Shown here: positions 36,356 to 47,984 of the stretch, in pieces
How positions within the stretch are numbered: the stretch's first letter is position 1
Layout: every line of letters begins with the position of its first letter
NCBI RefSeq assembly: GCF_001632365.1
Contig: NW_024468579.1
Coordinates: forward strand, 65,247-129,246
Source: Laetiporus sulphureus 93-53
Taxonomy: Eukaryota; Basidiomycota; Agaricomycetes; Polyporales; Laetiporaceae
Direction of reading: 5' to 3'
Length of the DNA: 64,000 bases
Position numbers and translations under genes: made by a program
The notes under the pieces: model-generated
The model's database searches: none
The model's input: only the letters and a program-made list of their open reading frames with translations
What the model was told of the DNA's origin: nothing

Positions 36356-37492
36356 CAGTGGACATGGCAGTGTAAGCGAAATGTACTATCATGAATTAGC
36401 ATATACTCGATGACTTTAAACAGACATGCTCAGTAGCGCAGAAGTCGGTGAAGTGGAAGCTTCTCGAGGCCCAAGCGCTCAATCCTTCCCTAATGCTTGG
36501 GGTTACAGTGATTGGAATGGGGGTAGCGCATGGGTTCCCCAGTCTGCGAATAGGCTGGGCGTGATTAAGGTATGGCTGGGCTTAGGTCCATGCGGTAGGT
36601 AAGATGACTGCACATCAACAAGCGCACATACCTTCTGGGATTGTTTGCTCACTGTGCATGCATCAGATCTCAGACACAACAGTGTGCGAGGGCTTGTATG
36701 CAACTGCGCCATCGACCGTGCTTAGTGCTGACACTGTTCGCAATTCTGTGGTCTTCATGCGCACGAGAGGAAGAGTGCCGGCATGTCGCTTTGCACGGCT
36801 GAATGTGGGAATGGAAGAACTTATGCAGACGAACAGCACCATTCAGCAGCTCTCGATGGCATAGTGCGTCAACGGAAGAGCTTCTTACAGTAACGTGCGT
36901 ACTGTGATTCGCTGTGGTGTATTACACTGAATCTGCAACCCCTTGATGGTTTAGTAAACACCTTCAAGTCTTTGGGCCAAGTATGATGCCTGGCGATTGC
37001 ACAGCTTGCGTCATTTGCCTCTCACCAGAACAATCTTCGATGTTGGTCGCGAGTGCGTAAGTGCGTATTTACTACTATATGGTCCTACTCATCTAGTTGC
37101 AGTCTCTCCATCGTAGCTGATTGATCGATAATATCTTGTGGCCATCTGCCGCTGATCGCTGCACATCGGGTACCAGCGTGCTCGCAGTGCCCATGCACCA
37201 TGACTTGACCCGCTTTGTACGTATACGGGCTGGTATTGCGGTGAAGAAGGACGATAGCAAAGATAACAGTAGTGATTACTGAAGTGTATCACTCTAGTTT
37301 ACGTTTAACACCAGGTGTTAGCTTTGCCAGCTGCCCTGCGCCCTGCATTAGCGCGAACGCCTAAAGCCACGCCTTGAGTTCTTTCAAACTCCGCCCGCGT
37401 GGCTTTTTTCGCTTTGTCTAGCCAGGCGCCCTTGCTCTTGCTTGTCATTTCGCCTTTGCCTCCCCTTTCTTTTCTTTCTCTTTCTGCCAACC
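36356..37492. other. Intergenic region; CT-rich NAP1 leader at right end
   Basis: No gene recognised. The last 50 bp before the NAP1 start (about 37440-37487) are pyrimidine-rich (C and T runs), as is common in core promoters of strongly expressed fungal genes. Otherwise short frames only. Confidence 0.5.
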
Positions 37493-38985
37493 ATGTCCGA
37501 CAAGATTTCCTTTGCACATTCCGACATCACCGCTCCCACCCCGCAGAATACGCCTTTGACGCACGCGCCCATCGCTGCCGGCCTCTCGCGCCCCACCGTT
37601 CCCGACATCAGCGAAGATAATGAGCCTGAGGAAGAGGACGCCAACTCGGCCATGCAGCATGCTATGCTCGGCATGGTTCAGGGAAAACTAGCAGGGCTGC
37701 TCGGAAAGAGTTCGGGCTACGTCGAGAACCTGCCCGTCGAGGTCAAAAAGAGCGTCGAGGCGCTCAAGGGGGTGCAGGTGAAGCAGGTTGAGCTGCAGAA
37801 CCAGTACAAGCGCGAGTGTCTCGCGCTCGAGAAGAAGGTGTGCATACATCGCGTCCGACGCGCTGTGCAGGATGAGATCTCTGATAATGCTGGTTCTGCA
37901 GTATCTCGAGCTTCAGACCCCGCTTTACGATCGCCGACATGCAATCATTACGGGTAAGGCGCAACCTACGCCTGAGGAGATCGAGGCCGGCGAAAAGGAG
38001 TCGCTCAAGGACGATCCGGACCACACTCCGTTGCCAAAAGACACCCCTGCGTCTGGGATCCCCGAATTCTGGCTCACTGCACTCAGGAACCATGTTGCCC
38101 TGTCAGAGTTGATCACGGATAGGGATGCTGTTGCGCTCAAGCACCTCGCTGACATCCGCCTGTCATACTTACCTCCTACCGACCCCAAACCCGGCTTCAA
38201 GCTCTCTTTTGTATTCACTCCGAACGAGTTTTTCGAGAACGAAGTGCTCGAGAAGACGTATCTATATCAGGAGGAGGTGGGCTACTCAGGTGACTTCATG
38301 TATGACCGTGCGATTGGCACGGACATTAAGTGGAAGGAGGATAAGGATTTGACAAAAGAGTTCGAGATCAAGAAGCAGAGGAACAAGAGTGAGTGCCGAT
38401 TAGGCTCGTGGTGATTGGCTATCCCTGAGCCTTGCATTTCATTTTTAGATACAAATCGGACACGTCTGGTTCGCAAGGCACGTCCAACAGATTCATTCTT
38501 CAACTTCTTCAACCCGCCACAGCCGCCGGATGAGAACGAGGAGGAGGTCGATGAAGAGGAGCTTGACGAGCTCGAGGAGAAACTCGAGATCGATTATCAG
38601 ATCGGCGAGGACATTAAAGAGAAGGTACGCATCCTTCGCTTTTCCTGTGGCGCTTCTTATTGAGACTGACCACACCGTGCAGATCATTCCCCGTGCGATT
38701 GACTTCTTCACGGGCAAGGCGCTAGAGTACGAGGACCTCGATGAGGATGAGGATGATTTTGAGGACATCGAGGATGACGACGACGATGAGGATCGCTTCG
38801 AGGCCGAGGAGGTATGCTCTGTCTCCTGCTTAGAACGTTTCCGCATGCTTATGCCCATCTGCGCTCGATATCAGGATTCCGACTCGGATGCGGACGTACC
38901 CGCGAGGAGGCGTGCTCCGCCCAAGGGCCGTGGGGCCGCAGGCGCGAACAACAACGTCAACCCGGAGGAGTGCAAGCAGCAGTGA
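37493..38985 (+). CDS. NAP1: Nucleosome assembly protein Nap1
   Basis: A five-exon model (37493-37837, 37902-38388, 38449-38624, 38683-38811, 38875-38985) encodes 415 aa. The long dimerisation helix is at about residues 75-130 ([39 protein letters not shown]). The NAP core follows ([52 protein letters not shown]). A strongly acidic tail ([14 protein letters not shown], then Asp/Glu runs) can bind histones. The C-terminus is CKQQ, the farnesylation CaaX box known in this family. Nap1 chaperones H2A-H2B and takes part in nuclear import and chromatin assembly. The start codon has a good context (CAACCATGTC). Confidence 0.95.
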
Positions 38986-39783
38986 TTTCTCCGTCCTTAG
39001 CTGAGATGTTGCTGTTCGTCAGTTACAGTGAGCCTGGTCTTCGCCAGCGTAATCATCCGTTGCCTTTCCTGCAATGCTCATGTCCCAATCATGGTTCCAT
39101 TCCTGTCCTCATTCTTCCTTTGTTCTCGTACGAACTCATGTACCTCTGAAACGGTGCTGTTCTTATATTTGCTCGTGAATCCCTACAAATTGCCCATGTC
39201 ACTCCTTCTCAAAGTGCTATTCTCTTGTATCTGTTTGCGAAAATGCAAAGAATATATGAGCCATGGAACAACGATGGCGTACTGGCGGACGCGAAGCGGA
39301 GAATCTTGCTTTCACGATTTACACTTTTAATCAGATACCAGCGACATCAACATCGCAACGTTGCATTTCGGTCTACACGTTCGATTGCTGGTGTACACAG
39401 GCTGGTAGCTACCCTCGCGTATCCCTAGGAGGATGGGCGCCTTCACGATCACGTGCGGTTTATAAGCGCCCTCTGGAAAGGTACTTTAAAGTGCTGCTTA
39501 AGCTTGTGGTCATTTTCTTCCCGACATCATCATCGGCCGCTTTCCGGGTCGCGTAGCGCACTCTCGAACGCTCTTTGCTGGGTAAGAGCTACAGCCGAGT
39601 GGCCACCAGCTACGTCCGAAACCACTACGCCACTCCACAGCTGAGTGGCGGCAGCCGGCGGCCCCGAAACACATAATAGGCAGCCTTCTGCTCTACATCC
39701 GCAGGCTGCTGTATACCGTTTTTCCTGTCTGCAAACCACTGCGCTCTCCAAATCTCATACCTCCGTCAAGCTCTAAAATCACA
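38986..39783. other. Intergenic region, nothing recognised
   Basis: 3' flank of NAP1 and 5' flank of the arginine methyltransferase gene. No domain-bearing frame, no RNA gene and no repeat seen. Confidence 0.5.
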
Positions 39784-41460
39784 ATGAATCCCGAATTGCG
39801 AGAATCTACTCGCGGAATGCCCGTGTTCTTCATGGACAGGTAGGCAATCTGCAGCCCACATACCGATTTATTCTCACAGATAGTGTAGCAATGAGAACAT
39901 GCGCGTCCTCGATTCAGCCAGCATGGACCTCCTGGAGAGTGCGAACGCGCCCGTTGAGACGCTCCAAAAGCTGCTAGATGCAGGCGCGTCGCTCAACGCA
40001 TTGGACCCGTTCGGCAACGAGGCCGTCTTGCATAAGGCGGCGAAGGCGGGGAACGTGCGCAATGTTGCCTGGCTTCTCGAACACGGTGCGAAGTGGAATT
40101 TTGGTGCTACTATGCCAGGCCAGCTTGCGCTCCAGAACGGACACAAGGAGTGCTACGATGTTATATTCGAGCATGCCGTTAAGGAACGTACGTGTTTCCC
40201 ATTCCGGAAAGAACTGACTTACCGTTGATAACGGGCTTTGATCAGAATATGAGCGCTTCAGTAAGCCATACAAGCCCGTACAGGAAGAAGAATGGGAGGT
40301 CACCATCGATCAGAAGCGCGCTGACAACAAAGAATGGGTTGAGACCTCAAAGTTAGGCATGTATGATAAAGTGCTCCTCGATCATGGCGGTGTCGGCGTC
40401 ATGATGGAATGGGAGCGGCCGATCAGTGAGCGTTCTGCCCCCCCCCCCCCCCCCCCCCCCCCCCTTCGCCTATATATCCATTTGCTTACCACCGTTTACT
40501 CCAGTGAAGAAGACTGCGAGCCTTTTGCTCGACGGCTTAGGGAAGGGTAAACGTGTCCTCAATATCGGGTTCGGCATGGGCATCGTGTGTACCGTTCATT
40601 GTTGTAGCCATCCGTTCCTTACCGTGCATATGTTCACAGATCGATACCTTCTTCCAGTCGTATGAGCCCTCGCACCACACCATCATCGAGGCGCATCCGC
40701 AATTGCTGAAATACATGCGCCGCACCGGGTGGTACAACAAACCGAACGTGCGCATTCTAGAGGGCCGCTGGCAGGAGTTCCTCCTCCCCGCAGAGCGCGA
40801 GAAGCTCAGGGGCACCGAGCGCCTCATGCGGATGACCGTCACGAGTGGCGAAGCGGTCTTGCGCGGCGTTGGTAAATTCGACGTCGTGTATTTTGATACG
40901 TTCCAGGAGGGGTACTGGGGCGGGCTCGATTTCTTCCGATGCGTGCCTGGGCTGCTGCTGAACGAGCAGAGCCGGTTCTCGTTCTTTCATGGGCATGGAC
41001 GACATTATGAGTTCCTTTACCGAGTGCGTGGCTTGATGCATTTATAGAGTAGAATGCCTGACTATATGCGCGCGGTTAGGTCATTGCAGAGGTCGCGAAG
41101 CGGCAGCTCAGGGACATTGGACTGGACACAGAGTGGTATAGTGCGTATTCAGTGTTCTTGATTGCAGATCGCAAGCTGACGCTGTCACATCCAGAGGTCA
41201 CAGTGGACCCAAAGACAATGTTCCTGTCGGTGGTCAAGAGGGAATGCGGCGATGTAAGCGAATTTCTGATATCTCCTTGTAAGTCTGTGTCGTCTCATGC
41301 ATCATACACTCTGCAGGAGCAGAAACATCCGCATTTGATCCCGATCTGCACGCCCATCAAGAAACCTGGACTCATGGGTGAGGAGACTGCCAAAGTCATT
41401 GATACTTCGGAGACTTCGAAGACTAGTTCGGAGCCTGGTGCTGCAATCACGCCTGTCTGA
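39784..41460 (+). CDS. RMT2: Rmt2-type protein arginine methyltransferase with ankyrin repeats
   Basis: An eight-exon model (39784-39839, 39889-40187, 40246-40425, 40505-40584, 40640-41023, 41080-41140, 41195-41253, 41317-41460) encodes 420 aa. The N-terminal ankyrin repeats (about residues 35-110) include GASLNALDPFGNEAVLHKAA and NVAWLLEHGAKWNF. The linker VGVMMEWERPI precedes the SAM-binding motif VLNIGFGMGIIDTFF (about 195-210), then TIIEAHPQLLKYM, FDVVYFDTFQEGYW and SRFSFFHGHGRH. This layout is that of yeast Rmt2, which methylates the delta nitrogen of an arginine in ribosomal protein L12 (uL11). The third intron contains a run of 27 cytosines. All phases are consistent. Confidence 0.92.
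40438..40464 (+). repeat. Homopolymer C27 inside an intron
   Basis: An uninterrupted run of 27 C residues occupies the middle of the third intron (40426-40504) of the RMT2 gene, 12 nt after the GTGAGC donor. It is followed by a normal acceptor (TCCAG). Runs this long are prone to length change and to sequencing error, so the true length is uncertain. Confidence 0.9.
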
Positions 41461-42027
41461 TACATGTAAGGTCATCGTTTGATGTGAGATGGTTCCAAGG
41501 ACTCTATGCTTCGTTGTTTTTTTTGCTGGTGAGAATATGACAAGAAATCGCATCACTTGTATCTCTCTCTGCTCGCTGTTTGTAACCATTGTACTAGCAA
41601 AGAAGCTGTGAAACCTTGTATACTAGGTCTCCAAAGTCTCCGTTAGTGTTTATGAAATGTTTCGAGTCATCGAGCACCTGATCAAGCTTCAAGTTTACAC
41701 TGCGCTTGCAACGAGAGCAGCACCTCAGATTACAGAATCTATATAGCGTGTGAGTTCGACAAGTGGATGTCCGGAATGAAGCTGCCAGGACAGGCGGGAC
41801 GTGAAACGCCCACGTGACCGTGTCGAGCGCCGGTGGGGAGCCGTGAGCGCTTGAAGAGATTTTAACTCATCTCTTGGTAGTCTATCATAATACCTCTGCA
41901 GACTCTCATATTCAGGAAGAAATACTCGTAGAACGCTCTCAGGATATATGCATTAATACATACATGACAACAGTACTGCTGTAGGCTCTATTGCTTCAAG
42001 TTCCGCCCTCTGGATCTGGAAAGCTCG
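41461..42027. other. Convergent 3' intergenic region
   Basis: The region lies between the RMT2 stop (plus strand) and the DHH gene stop (minus strand). A T8 run is at about 41516. No gene or repeat seen. Confidence 0.5.
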
Positions 42028-43840
42028 TCAAGGCTTCCTCCTGATCCATCCCTCCAATGTGTTCGTCTGCGCCGGTTCTTGATCGGTACCCGTCTTTCTC
42101 TTCTTTCTCTGTGATCCTGTAGAACAGTATGTGTTACTGACTTGCTTTTGTGTGGTGATTTGATGTAGCACTTCCTGCCCCAAGCTCCACTGGCTCTGCG
42201 TCGAGCATCACACTCCAGAGTCGCTCGAAGTCCTGCGTGCGGACGATCCCTCCGCTAGCCTGTAGTCGATGGGAGCATCAGCATGCTGAATATGCATCGT
42301 AAAGAATTCCGAAGGGAGGGGGACCGCGTCATCACCTGCTTATGTCCTCTCGCGAAGTCCTCACCCATCTTCGCGCGTAAACCCGGCACGCGATCTGCAT
42401 AATCCTTCAGCATCTCGATGATGTTGATATCCCCATCATCTGCAGGCTTTCCACCGTGTTTCGCGCAGCGCGCGACGCGGCAGGCAAAGTTGGTCATTCC
42501 TTGACCGGGGAGGTAGCCGTCGTTCGCGCACATGACCATTTCCAGCCGGGTGGATTTGAGCGTGGATGCCCAGCGGGTGGCGATCAGCTGTGCCGTGTCC
42601 GAACATCAATCAGTGCGCCATCATGAATAACGGTTTATTTGTGGTCGCAGGTGCGGACTTACCGGGTGGACCTGTGCGCCGCTCGAGATCCGGATGAGGG
42701 CGACGCGCCCGTCTCCGGAGAACGTCGGTGCGGTGTGTGCGCAGCGCTGTGTCTCCTCGCGGACCTCTTTGCGCGCTGCGTGCAGACGGCGGGCGTGCAG
42801 GTTGGAAGGGGAGACGAGCTCGCGCGGGGAGGAGGTGTTGAGGAGCGCGGTCCAGGCGGAGAGGACGTCGTAGCGCGCGGTGCGGCGGGCTGGTTGGTGT
42901 GTTAGCGGAATGGACGTATGTCATGATGATGGGTGGGTGGAGACACTGACGAGCGTTCAGGAGGCTGACGGCCTCGTTTGAGACTTTCTTTGAGTATCGT
43001 TTGATACAGTCCCGCATATCGGGGAAGGGCGGATCCCAGCGAAATGCGGTGCCGAGGTCGCCTATTGTCCCCATGACGCATAGATATTCTAGCTGTTCGA
43101 TGATCTCAGCAGATCCAGAGACTGCAAGTACGAGCGGTCGGCAGAGGATATATGCGAGCGTCGAAGATGTGGCCACGGGCTCGTGATGCGCGGCTGACAG
43201 GACCTGTGCGCCATCGGGGAACGCGTCGCTCTGGTGGTGGTCGACGATGAGCGTCCTCACGCTGGCGTCGTCGGCGATTGGGGGACATGCGCGGCTGCCT
43301 TGATCGGCGAGGATGATGTAGCGTGGGCCGTGGCGGGCGATGGCGGCGCGCTCGGAGGCAGCGTGTACGTTGGAGCCTTTGGCGACGAAGTGCACGGAGA
43401 GGAGGGAGGGCGCGAGGCCGAGAGCGAGCAGGGTACGGTGGAGGATGAACCCGGAGCAGAGACCGTCTGCGTCCTTGTCAGGGAGGAGGAGGACGGGTTG
43501 CTGTGCATGCGCGCTGTAAGTCCAGTTCAATTAGAGGGTTTCTCGTGTTTGACAAGGGAGAAGGAATGTTGTACCATTCAGTGAGAAATGCGCGGGCGGC
43601 CGTGACAGCTTCTTGACTTGCTGGCCATCCGTTTGCAGTTGAGATTGGCACATCAGAGTCATCTGGAGTTGGGCCTGCAAGTGTGGGAGGCGAGCTGTGC
43701 TTGTCCGCCACCCTGCTCTCCGTGCGTGGTCGCTTTCTCATTTGTCGTGGGAGCTTGGATGGCGCTAAAAGACGTCGGATGTGTTCAGCAGCAGCTGAAA
43801 TATAAGGAAAGCTGCCTGTTGATGAATTTATGCTGAGCAT
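42028..43840 (-). CDS. DHH-family phosphoesterase (RecJ-like), intact copy
   Basis: A six-exon model (43840-43575, 43513-42951, 42889-42663, 42587-42336, 42259-42172, 42116-42028) encodes 494 aa with consistent phases. DHH-superfamily metal-binding motifs are visible: LLPDKDADGLCSG, GPRYIILADQGS, and TLIVDHHQSDAFPDGA, the DHH signature. LEYLCVMGTIGDLG is the fourth block. Family members are Mn-dependent phosphodiesterases or nucleases, such as RecJ on single-stranded DNA; the substrate of this protein is unknown. The C-terminus has a basic stretch SQRKKRK that looks like an NLS, then TNTLEGWI, similar to a PCNA-interacting peptide. Start could be 43840 or the Met at 43741; the longer form has a presequence-like N-terminus. 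A decayed inverted copy lies at 60.3-62.1 kb. Confidence 0.85.
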
Positions 43841-44064
43841 GCGCACGAGGGAGGAGGCTTTCAATTGTCGGTTGAGTGCTTGCTCGAGCTGCTGTCAGCC
43901 CTCGTGTCCTAACCTTAACACAAGGTTTCCACTAGCGATGAACAATCCACCGTATCCTCGGTGCATCTTGCGCTGAATTGTTGAATATAATCACGGTACA
44001 AGTGAGGCTCACGGATGCGTCGGCCGTGTTCCAACACGAGGCGGGCCAGTGGCCACACGGGCAC
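42336..44064 (-). repeat. Source arm of an inverted segmental duplication
   Basis: The minus strand from about 44064 to 42336 matches the plus strand from about 60265 to 62098. The match starts at CGTGCCCGTGTGGCCACTGG (copy: one mismatch), passes through GGATTGTTCATCGCTAGTGG and the whole gene as far as exon 4, and includes the introns. Homology is lost after the AAGCAG end of exon 4. The last two exons are therefore absent from the copy. Confidence 0.85.
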
Positions 44065-44585
44065 GTCAGGCCCCTCTTTCCCGCCAACCACCACCGTCTC
44101 AACTGGGGAGCCCGAGTCGCGATGCTGGTCGTCACAAAGTGGGTCTCCTCCCCACTGGAGCCGTTGCTCCCTCGTCATAGAAAGCTTTGCGTCTAATCAC
44201 CCTACCTAGTCGAGAACAATTAGTTGCGCGTTACGCATCTCATCAAGACGAATTGAGGTAACTCGATATCGGCAAAGGCGCAGCGAACCGATAAGCTGAT
44301 CTTGCCAGAAACACCATACGAGTCTATCAGATATGCTCACTGTCGTATCTAATGACCAGCTCTCCCTTAATTACATTCTGCATATATTCTCTGAACACAT
44401 ATTGTCGGTAATCTATACAAAGTACTTACATGCCCCAGGCGCGCGGCTACGCTAATATACAAGTCAGCCGGCTCTAGCTCTAGTGGGTATGTGGACTGAC
44501 GAATGAGACCCTGAACAATGCTGATGAAGCAAAGCAATGAAGCCCTCGTTGGCAACGACGTAGACCTCCTCGGCCGCCCTCACGT
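43841..44585. other. Upstream region of the DHH gene, partly duplicated
   Basis: The part from 43841 to about 44064 is duplicated upstream of the pseudogene at 60.3 kb. It should contain the DHH gene promoter. The remainder up to 44585 is the 3' flank of the Mpv17 gene. No separate gene recognised; the frame at 43915-44178 begins without ATG and shows no domain. Confidence 0.5.
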
Positions 44586-45684
44586 TTAGAAGCTCTTCGA
44601 TGGCATGCCCATCTCCGCTGCGTTCATCGAGTCATTAACGCTAGCAACGACCAGCTCAGCTGCGCGTGCGTCCCTCGCGTTCACCGCACTCAGGTACGCA
44701 TCTACAGGGAGAAGCGTCAGCTCACATCTTGAGGAAAGGTGCAAGAGACACGTACTCCAGAACAAAGCTACGACGCCAATTGTAAAGAAACGCAGGTGCG
44801 CGGGCACATACGCGAAGTTGATCACCTGTGTCGGTACGAATACACACCTTTCCGTCACTTAGCGTCAGCTCTCTAGTCTATACAGTGCAATAGTGAGAAA
44901 ACGTACCAATTCCGGAAAACAGTCGGTACGTATGACTGTATTGCGGGCCTTGAGTCAGAACAATCGACGCGTGCGAGGCATCTAATGGGAACTCACCTCG
45001 CTGATACGTTCAAAGGCAGCTGCGATGGGTTTGCCCTCCAAGAGCGTCATAGAGCTAAAGAAGAATCCAATAACAACTACAACAGGTTGGGCAAAATAGT
45101 AAGTACGTCAGTGAACTCGATCGTCTTTGCAGAGTGTGTCCAAGGCGCACATGGTGTGAACGTGGTCTGATCTAACCACACCTGTCAATCTAAGTAAGCG
45201 ACGCATACACTAAGCATCTATGCAGATCGCGCGCACCTTGTAAACGACGGACTTGAGAGGCGTGGAGAATTGCAGACGATTAAGTAGCCCCAGCCACTTG
45301 GTGAGGAGAGGACCAAATAGACAGCCTGGCATGCGCCAAATATTCATCAAACCTAATGATTACTGCAAGCGAGCAAGCGTGGCCAGCGCACCTCCATAGA
45401 ACGCCGTCCGTGCCGTCCGCGCGAGCTACGCATTCATGAGCCGTGAATGCAAGCACCCCAGAACAAGCAGCTCACATCGTGGTTCATGCTCTTCCTCTCA
45501 AATGCCTGCTGTGCGATGACATCTCCCATGCCGAACATGAAGGCGGCCGAGGCGCACTGTGTGAGCATCGGTCTGCGGATAAGCGAAGCACTATGTAGGA
45601 GCCACGGCAATTTCATTGTCATCACTGTGTCCTTAGAGGAAATTACAGGCCAGCTCACTTGAATGCAGCGAGGAACGAGGCCAT
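44586..45684 (-). CDS. SYM1: Mpv17/PMP22-family membrane protein (Sym1-like)
   Basis: A nine-exon model (45684-45659, 45590-45476, 45425-45392, 45325-45237, 45181-45151, 45076-44997, 44935-44907, 44847-44756, 44701-44586) encodes 203 aa. It carries RPMLTQCASAAFMFGMGDVI, then FYGGCLFGPLLTKW, VWLDQTTFTPF, MTLLEGKPI, and the signature YVPTVFRNWCVFVPTQVINF. The last block ends in FVxxFxYVPxxLRF-like residues followed by LFWNAYLSAVN. Four hydrophobic segments fit the family. Sym1/Mpv17 proteins lie in the inner mitochondrial membrane, and PMP22 relatives lie in peroxisomes; Sym1 is needed for heat and ethanol stress in yeast. Introns are many and exons as short as 29-34 nt. Acceptor choice before exon 4 was guided by the family motif. 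Confidence 0.88.
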
Positions 45685-46118
45685 GGTCGTGGCTCAATTG
45701 ATGGTCTGAGCGGAGGGTATGGTGCGACGACGGCTAGCAGGTATATAAAGCTACCCAAAGGCGCGAACAGAAAAGCGATTAGACTACAGAGCGTCGATGG
45801 CGACCAGGAAGCGAAGCAGAGAGGAGAGATGGGGAGCCAGAGTGGGAGCGAAAATGCGGGGTCGGAGCATTTTATAGAGCGCCTCAGTTGTGGGGAAATG
45901 CAAAGCTCCGTCGAGGCGCGTCGGTCCGCAGCGCGCCGCGCCAGTTTCAGCCAATCAGCGGAATGGTCTAACAGCGAGAATGAATCCAGCAATAGAGTAC
46001 ACAGTCAATGAAGGTATAGAAGGATCTACATAAATAATAACGAGAGGCACAAAGTGTTCAGTCCCATCGATAATCGCCCTACAAGATGAAAGAGAGCGAA
46101 AGAGGGGAGGCACAACGA
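45685..46118. other. Intergenic region, nothing recognised
   Basis: 5' flank of the Mpv17 gene and 3' flank of VTI1. Short frames only, without motifs. Confidence 0.5.
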
Positions 46119-47057
46119 TCAGTGCCAGAGCTTCGCCCACAGGATGACGAGAATGAGCAGGACGAGCACAACGACGATCGCCCCAATGACGACGCGCTGC
46201 TGGTACATCCTGCATTCAGATCCATCTATCAGACAACGATGAACGGAAACCACGAGAAAGCGGAAACCGCGCACCGTCTAATCATCTTCTTCAACGTACC
46301 AGACGCACGGTCAATCGACGTATCAGCACGTTGCAGCTACAATACACCACAAACCATCAGAACGCACTCTCACTCAAAACATACTACAAGCGCTCACCGT
46401 ATCCCTCGAATTCTGTATCTGCTCCCTTTGCACCCGCAGACTCCTCAATATATCCGTCCCTTGCTCCTCCGTCTCCAGCGCAATCCTGTGGCTCTCCTGC
46501 AGCCGCCTTGAGCCATCCTCTAACAATGTCGTCCCCGCCAGCAAGCGCGTCCGGTCGCTCGTCGCGCCGTACGGGTCGTCGGAGAGCGGCGCGCCCATCC
46601 CATCCCGTGCGCCGCCGCCGAGAAGGTCCGCGCGCGATGCCTGCGCATGCAGGTCTTTCGCGAGCTTCTTGTACCGCTGCAGCTCCGCCTTGGAGGATTT
46701 GATGCGCGCTTGGTAGGACGGCTTGATGGACTGCGGGATGCCCTGGATCTCTATTTCCATTTGAGAGACCTGGATGAAGGACGTCCATGGTTTGAGCCCA
46801 AGTAAGCGCACTGGCATAGGAAAACGCACCATCTCATCCGCCTCGTCCAGCTCCATCTCTGCCCGCCGCAGAGCGGCCTTGCGCTGCTCTGCACCATATT
46901 CCCATGTCAGTCAGCGATGTAGCAACAGCGTACCCTGCAAACACTTACCTGGCTGCTCTCCTCTCGCATCTCCTTCGACCTTATCCCGAATGCTAGAGAC
47001 AATCTGCTGAAAGTCCTGCTCGTACGAGTCGAACAGCGCGGTCGGTGAGTTGTCCAT
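46119..47057 (-). CDS. VTI1: v-SNARE Vti1
   Basis: A five-exon model (47057-46949, 46888-46830, 46769-46398, 46336-46275, 46209-46119) encodes 230 aa. The N-terminal three-helix domain runs from LFDSYEQDFQQIVSSI to AELQRYKKLAKDL. The SNARE helix begins LLAGTTLLEDGSRRLQESHR and continues through LRVQREQIQNSRDTLQRAD to IDRASGTLKKMIRRM. A C-terminal membrane anchor VVIGAIVVVLVLLILVILW follows. This is the Qb-SNARE layout of Vti1, which serves Golgi-to-endosome, vacuole and intra-Golgi fusion. The ATG at 47057 gives the standard N-terminus. It is head-to-head with the prefoldin subunit 6 gene. Confidence 0.93.
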
Positions 47058-47200
47058 GGTCGACCAGCGTACCGGGCGAATAGGCGCCGCCGCTGCGCCA
47101 TCCTCGGCCTCGGGCACAGCCGTGTTTTGGCCTGTTTGGTTGCCCAATTTCGATTAAGTCTACTGTAGTCTTGAGAGAGGCATGCTGAACGCTTCGCATC
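47058..47200. promoter_or_regulatory. Compact bidirectional promoter VTI1/prefoldin 6
   Basis: Only 143 bp separate the divergent start codons, so the two promoters must overlap. No TATA box is obvious. Confidence 0.6.
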
Positions 47201-47801
47201 ATGTCTCTCGCACTGCAGGAACGTCTGCAGACGGCGTCGACCGACTACCAGAAGTTACAGAATGATACATCGAATGCCGTGGAGGCGCGACAGCGGCTGG
47301 AAGCACAGCTCTCGGAGAACGAGCTCGTGAAGAAAGTGCGCGTAGATTGCTACTGTTCGTCGACGAAACCTCATCCTCTCTTGCAGGAGTTTGCTCAACT
47401 CACGGAAAGTAACACGGTGTACAAACTGATAGGTCCCATCCTAGTGAAACAAGAGCAGGCAGAAGCGAAGAGCAATGTCGAGACGCGGCTCGAGTTCATC
47501 CGCGGAGAGATGTACGTCCGTCTCCTCACTCGGCTCGCAGTAGATACTCACCCGCTCTTCGACCATAGCAAGCGAATCGAGGCACAGCTGAAAGATCTTG
47601 ACGAGAAATCATACGAGAAGAAGCTAGAGGTGAGTCGACGCTGTTGGCCTTACGTCTCCGCGACGCGACTCTGGGGGGCTGCGTTCGATGACATTCCTCG
47701 TACCTCTAACATTCGAAACACAACTCCAGCTCGTCGAAACCCAGGCGGCTCTCCAGCAGCAGCTCAACCCGCAAGGGCCACCCGCTGCCGTCCCCGCATG
47801 A
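47201..47801 (+). CDS. YKE2: Prefoldin subunit 6
   Basis: A four-exon model (47201-47335, 47387-47511, 47569-47629, 47730-47801) encodes 130 aa. It is a beta-type prefoldin: an N-terminal coiled coil (YQKLQNDTSNAVEARQRLEA), the central hairpin block NTVYKLIGPILVKQEQAEAK, and a C-terminal coiled coil (RIEAQLKDLDEKSYEKKLEL) ending in a Pro/Ala tail. Prefoldin is the hexameric cytosolic co-chaperone that passes actin and tubulin to the CCT chaperonin. Length matches the family. Confidence 0.93.
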
Positions 47802-47984
47802 CACCGAAGTTGTATTGTAGCCATTATACTATCATTTTGCTGTCACCACCAGCCTGAGTGCTTTCCGCAGTGTTATGCCCGAGTAGCTGCGAATGCGATG
47901 CGATGGATGTCTTTGACACGCGATCATCTTGAGATCTTCCTCTCAGTGATTGTGATTGAGGTTGAGACTGTCGTTACAGGGATG

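Noticed and set aside
39974..40306. Frames opposite and overlapping the ankyrin region of RMT2
   Set aside because: The spliced plus-strand model has ankyrin and methyltransferase motifs with consistent phase, and the others have none.
43915..44178. 87-codon frame upstream of the DHH gene, partly matched at 60.2-60.4 kb
   Set aside because: Similarity between the copies is at DNA level and continues through the non-coding flank. The frame lacks an ATG and is not preserved in the copy, so it is duplicated promoter DNA.
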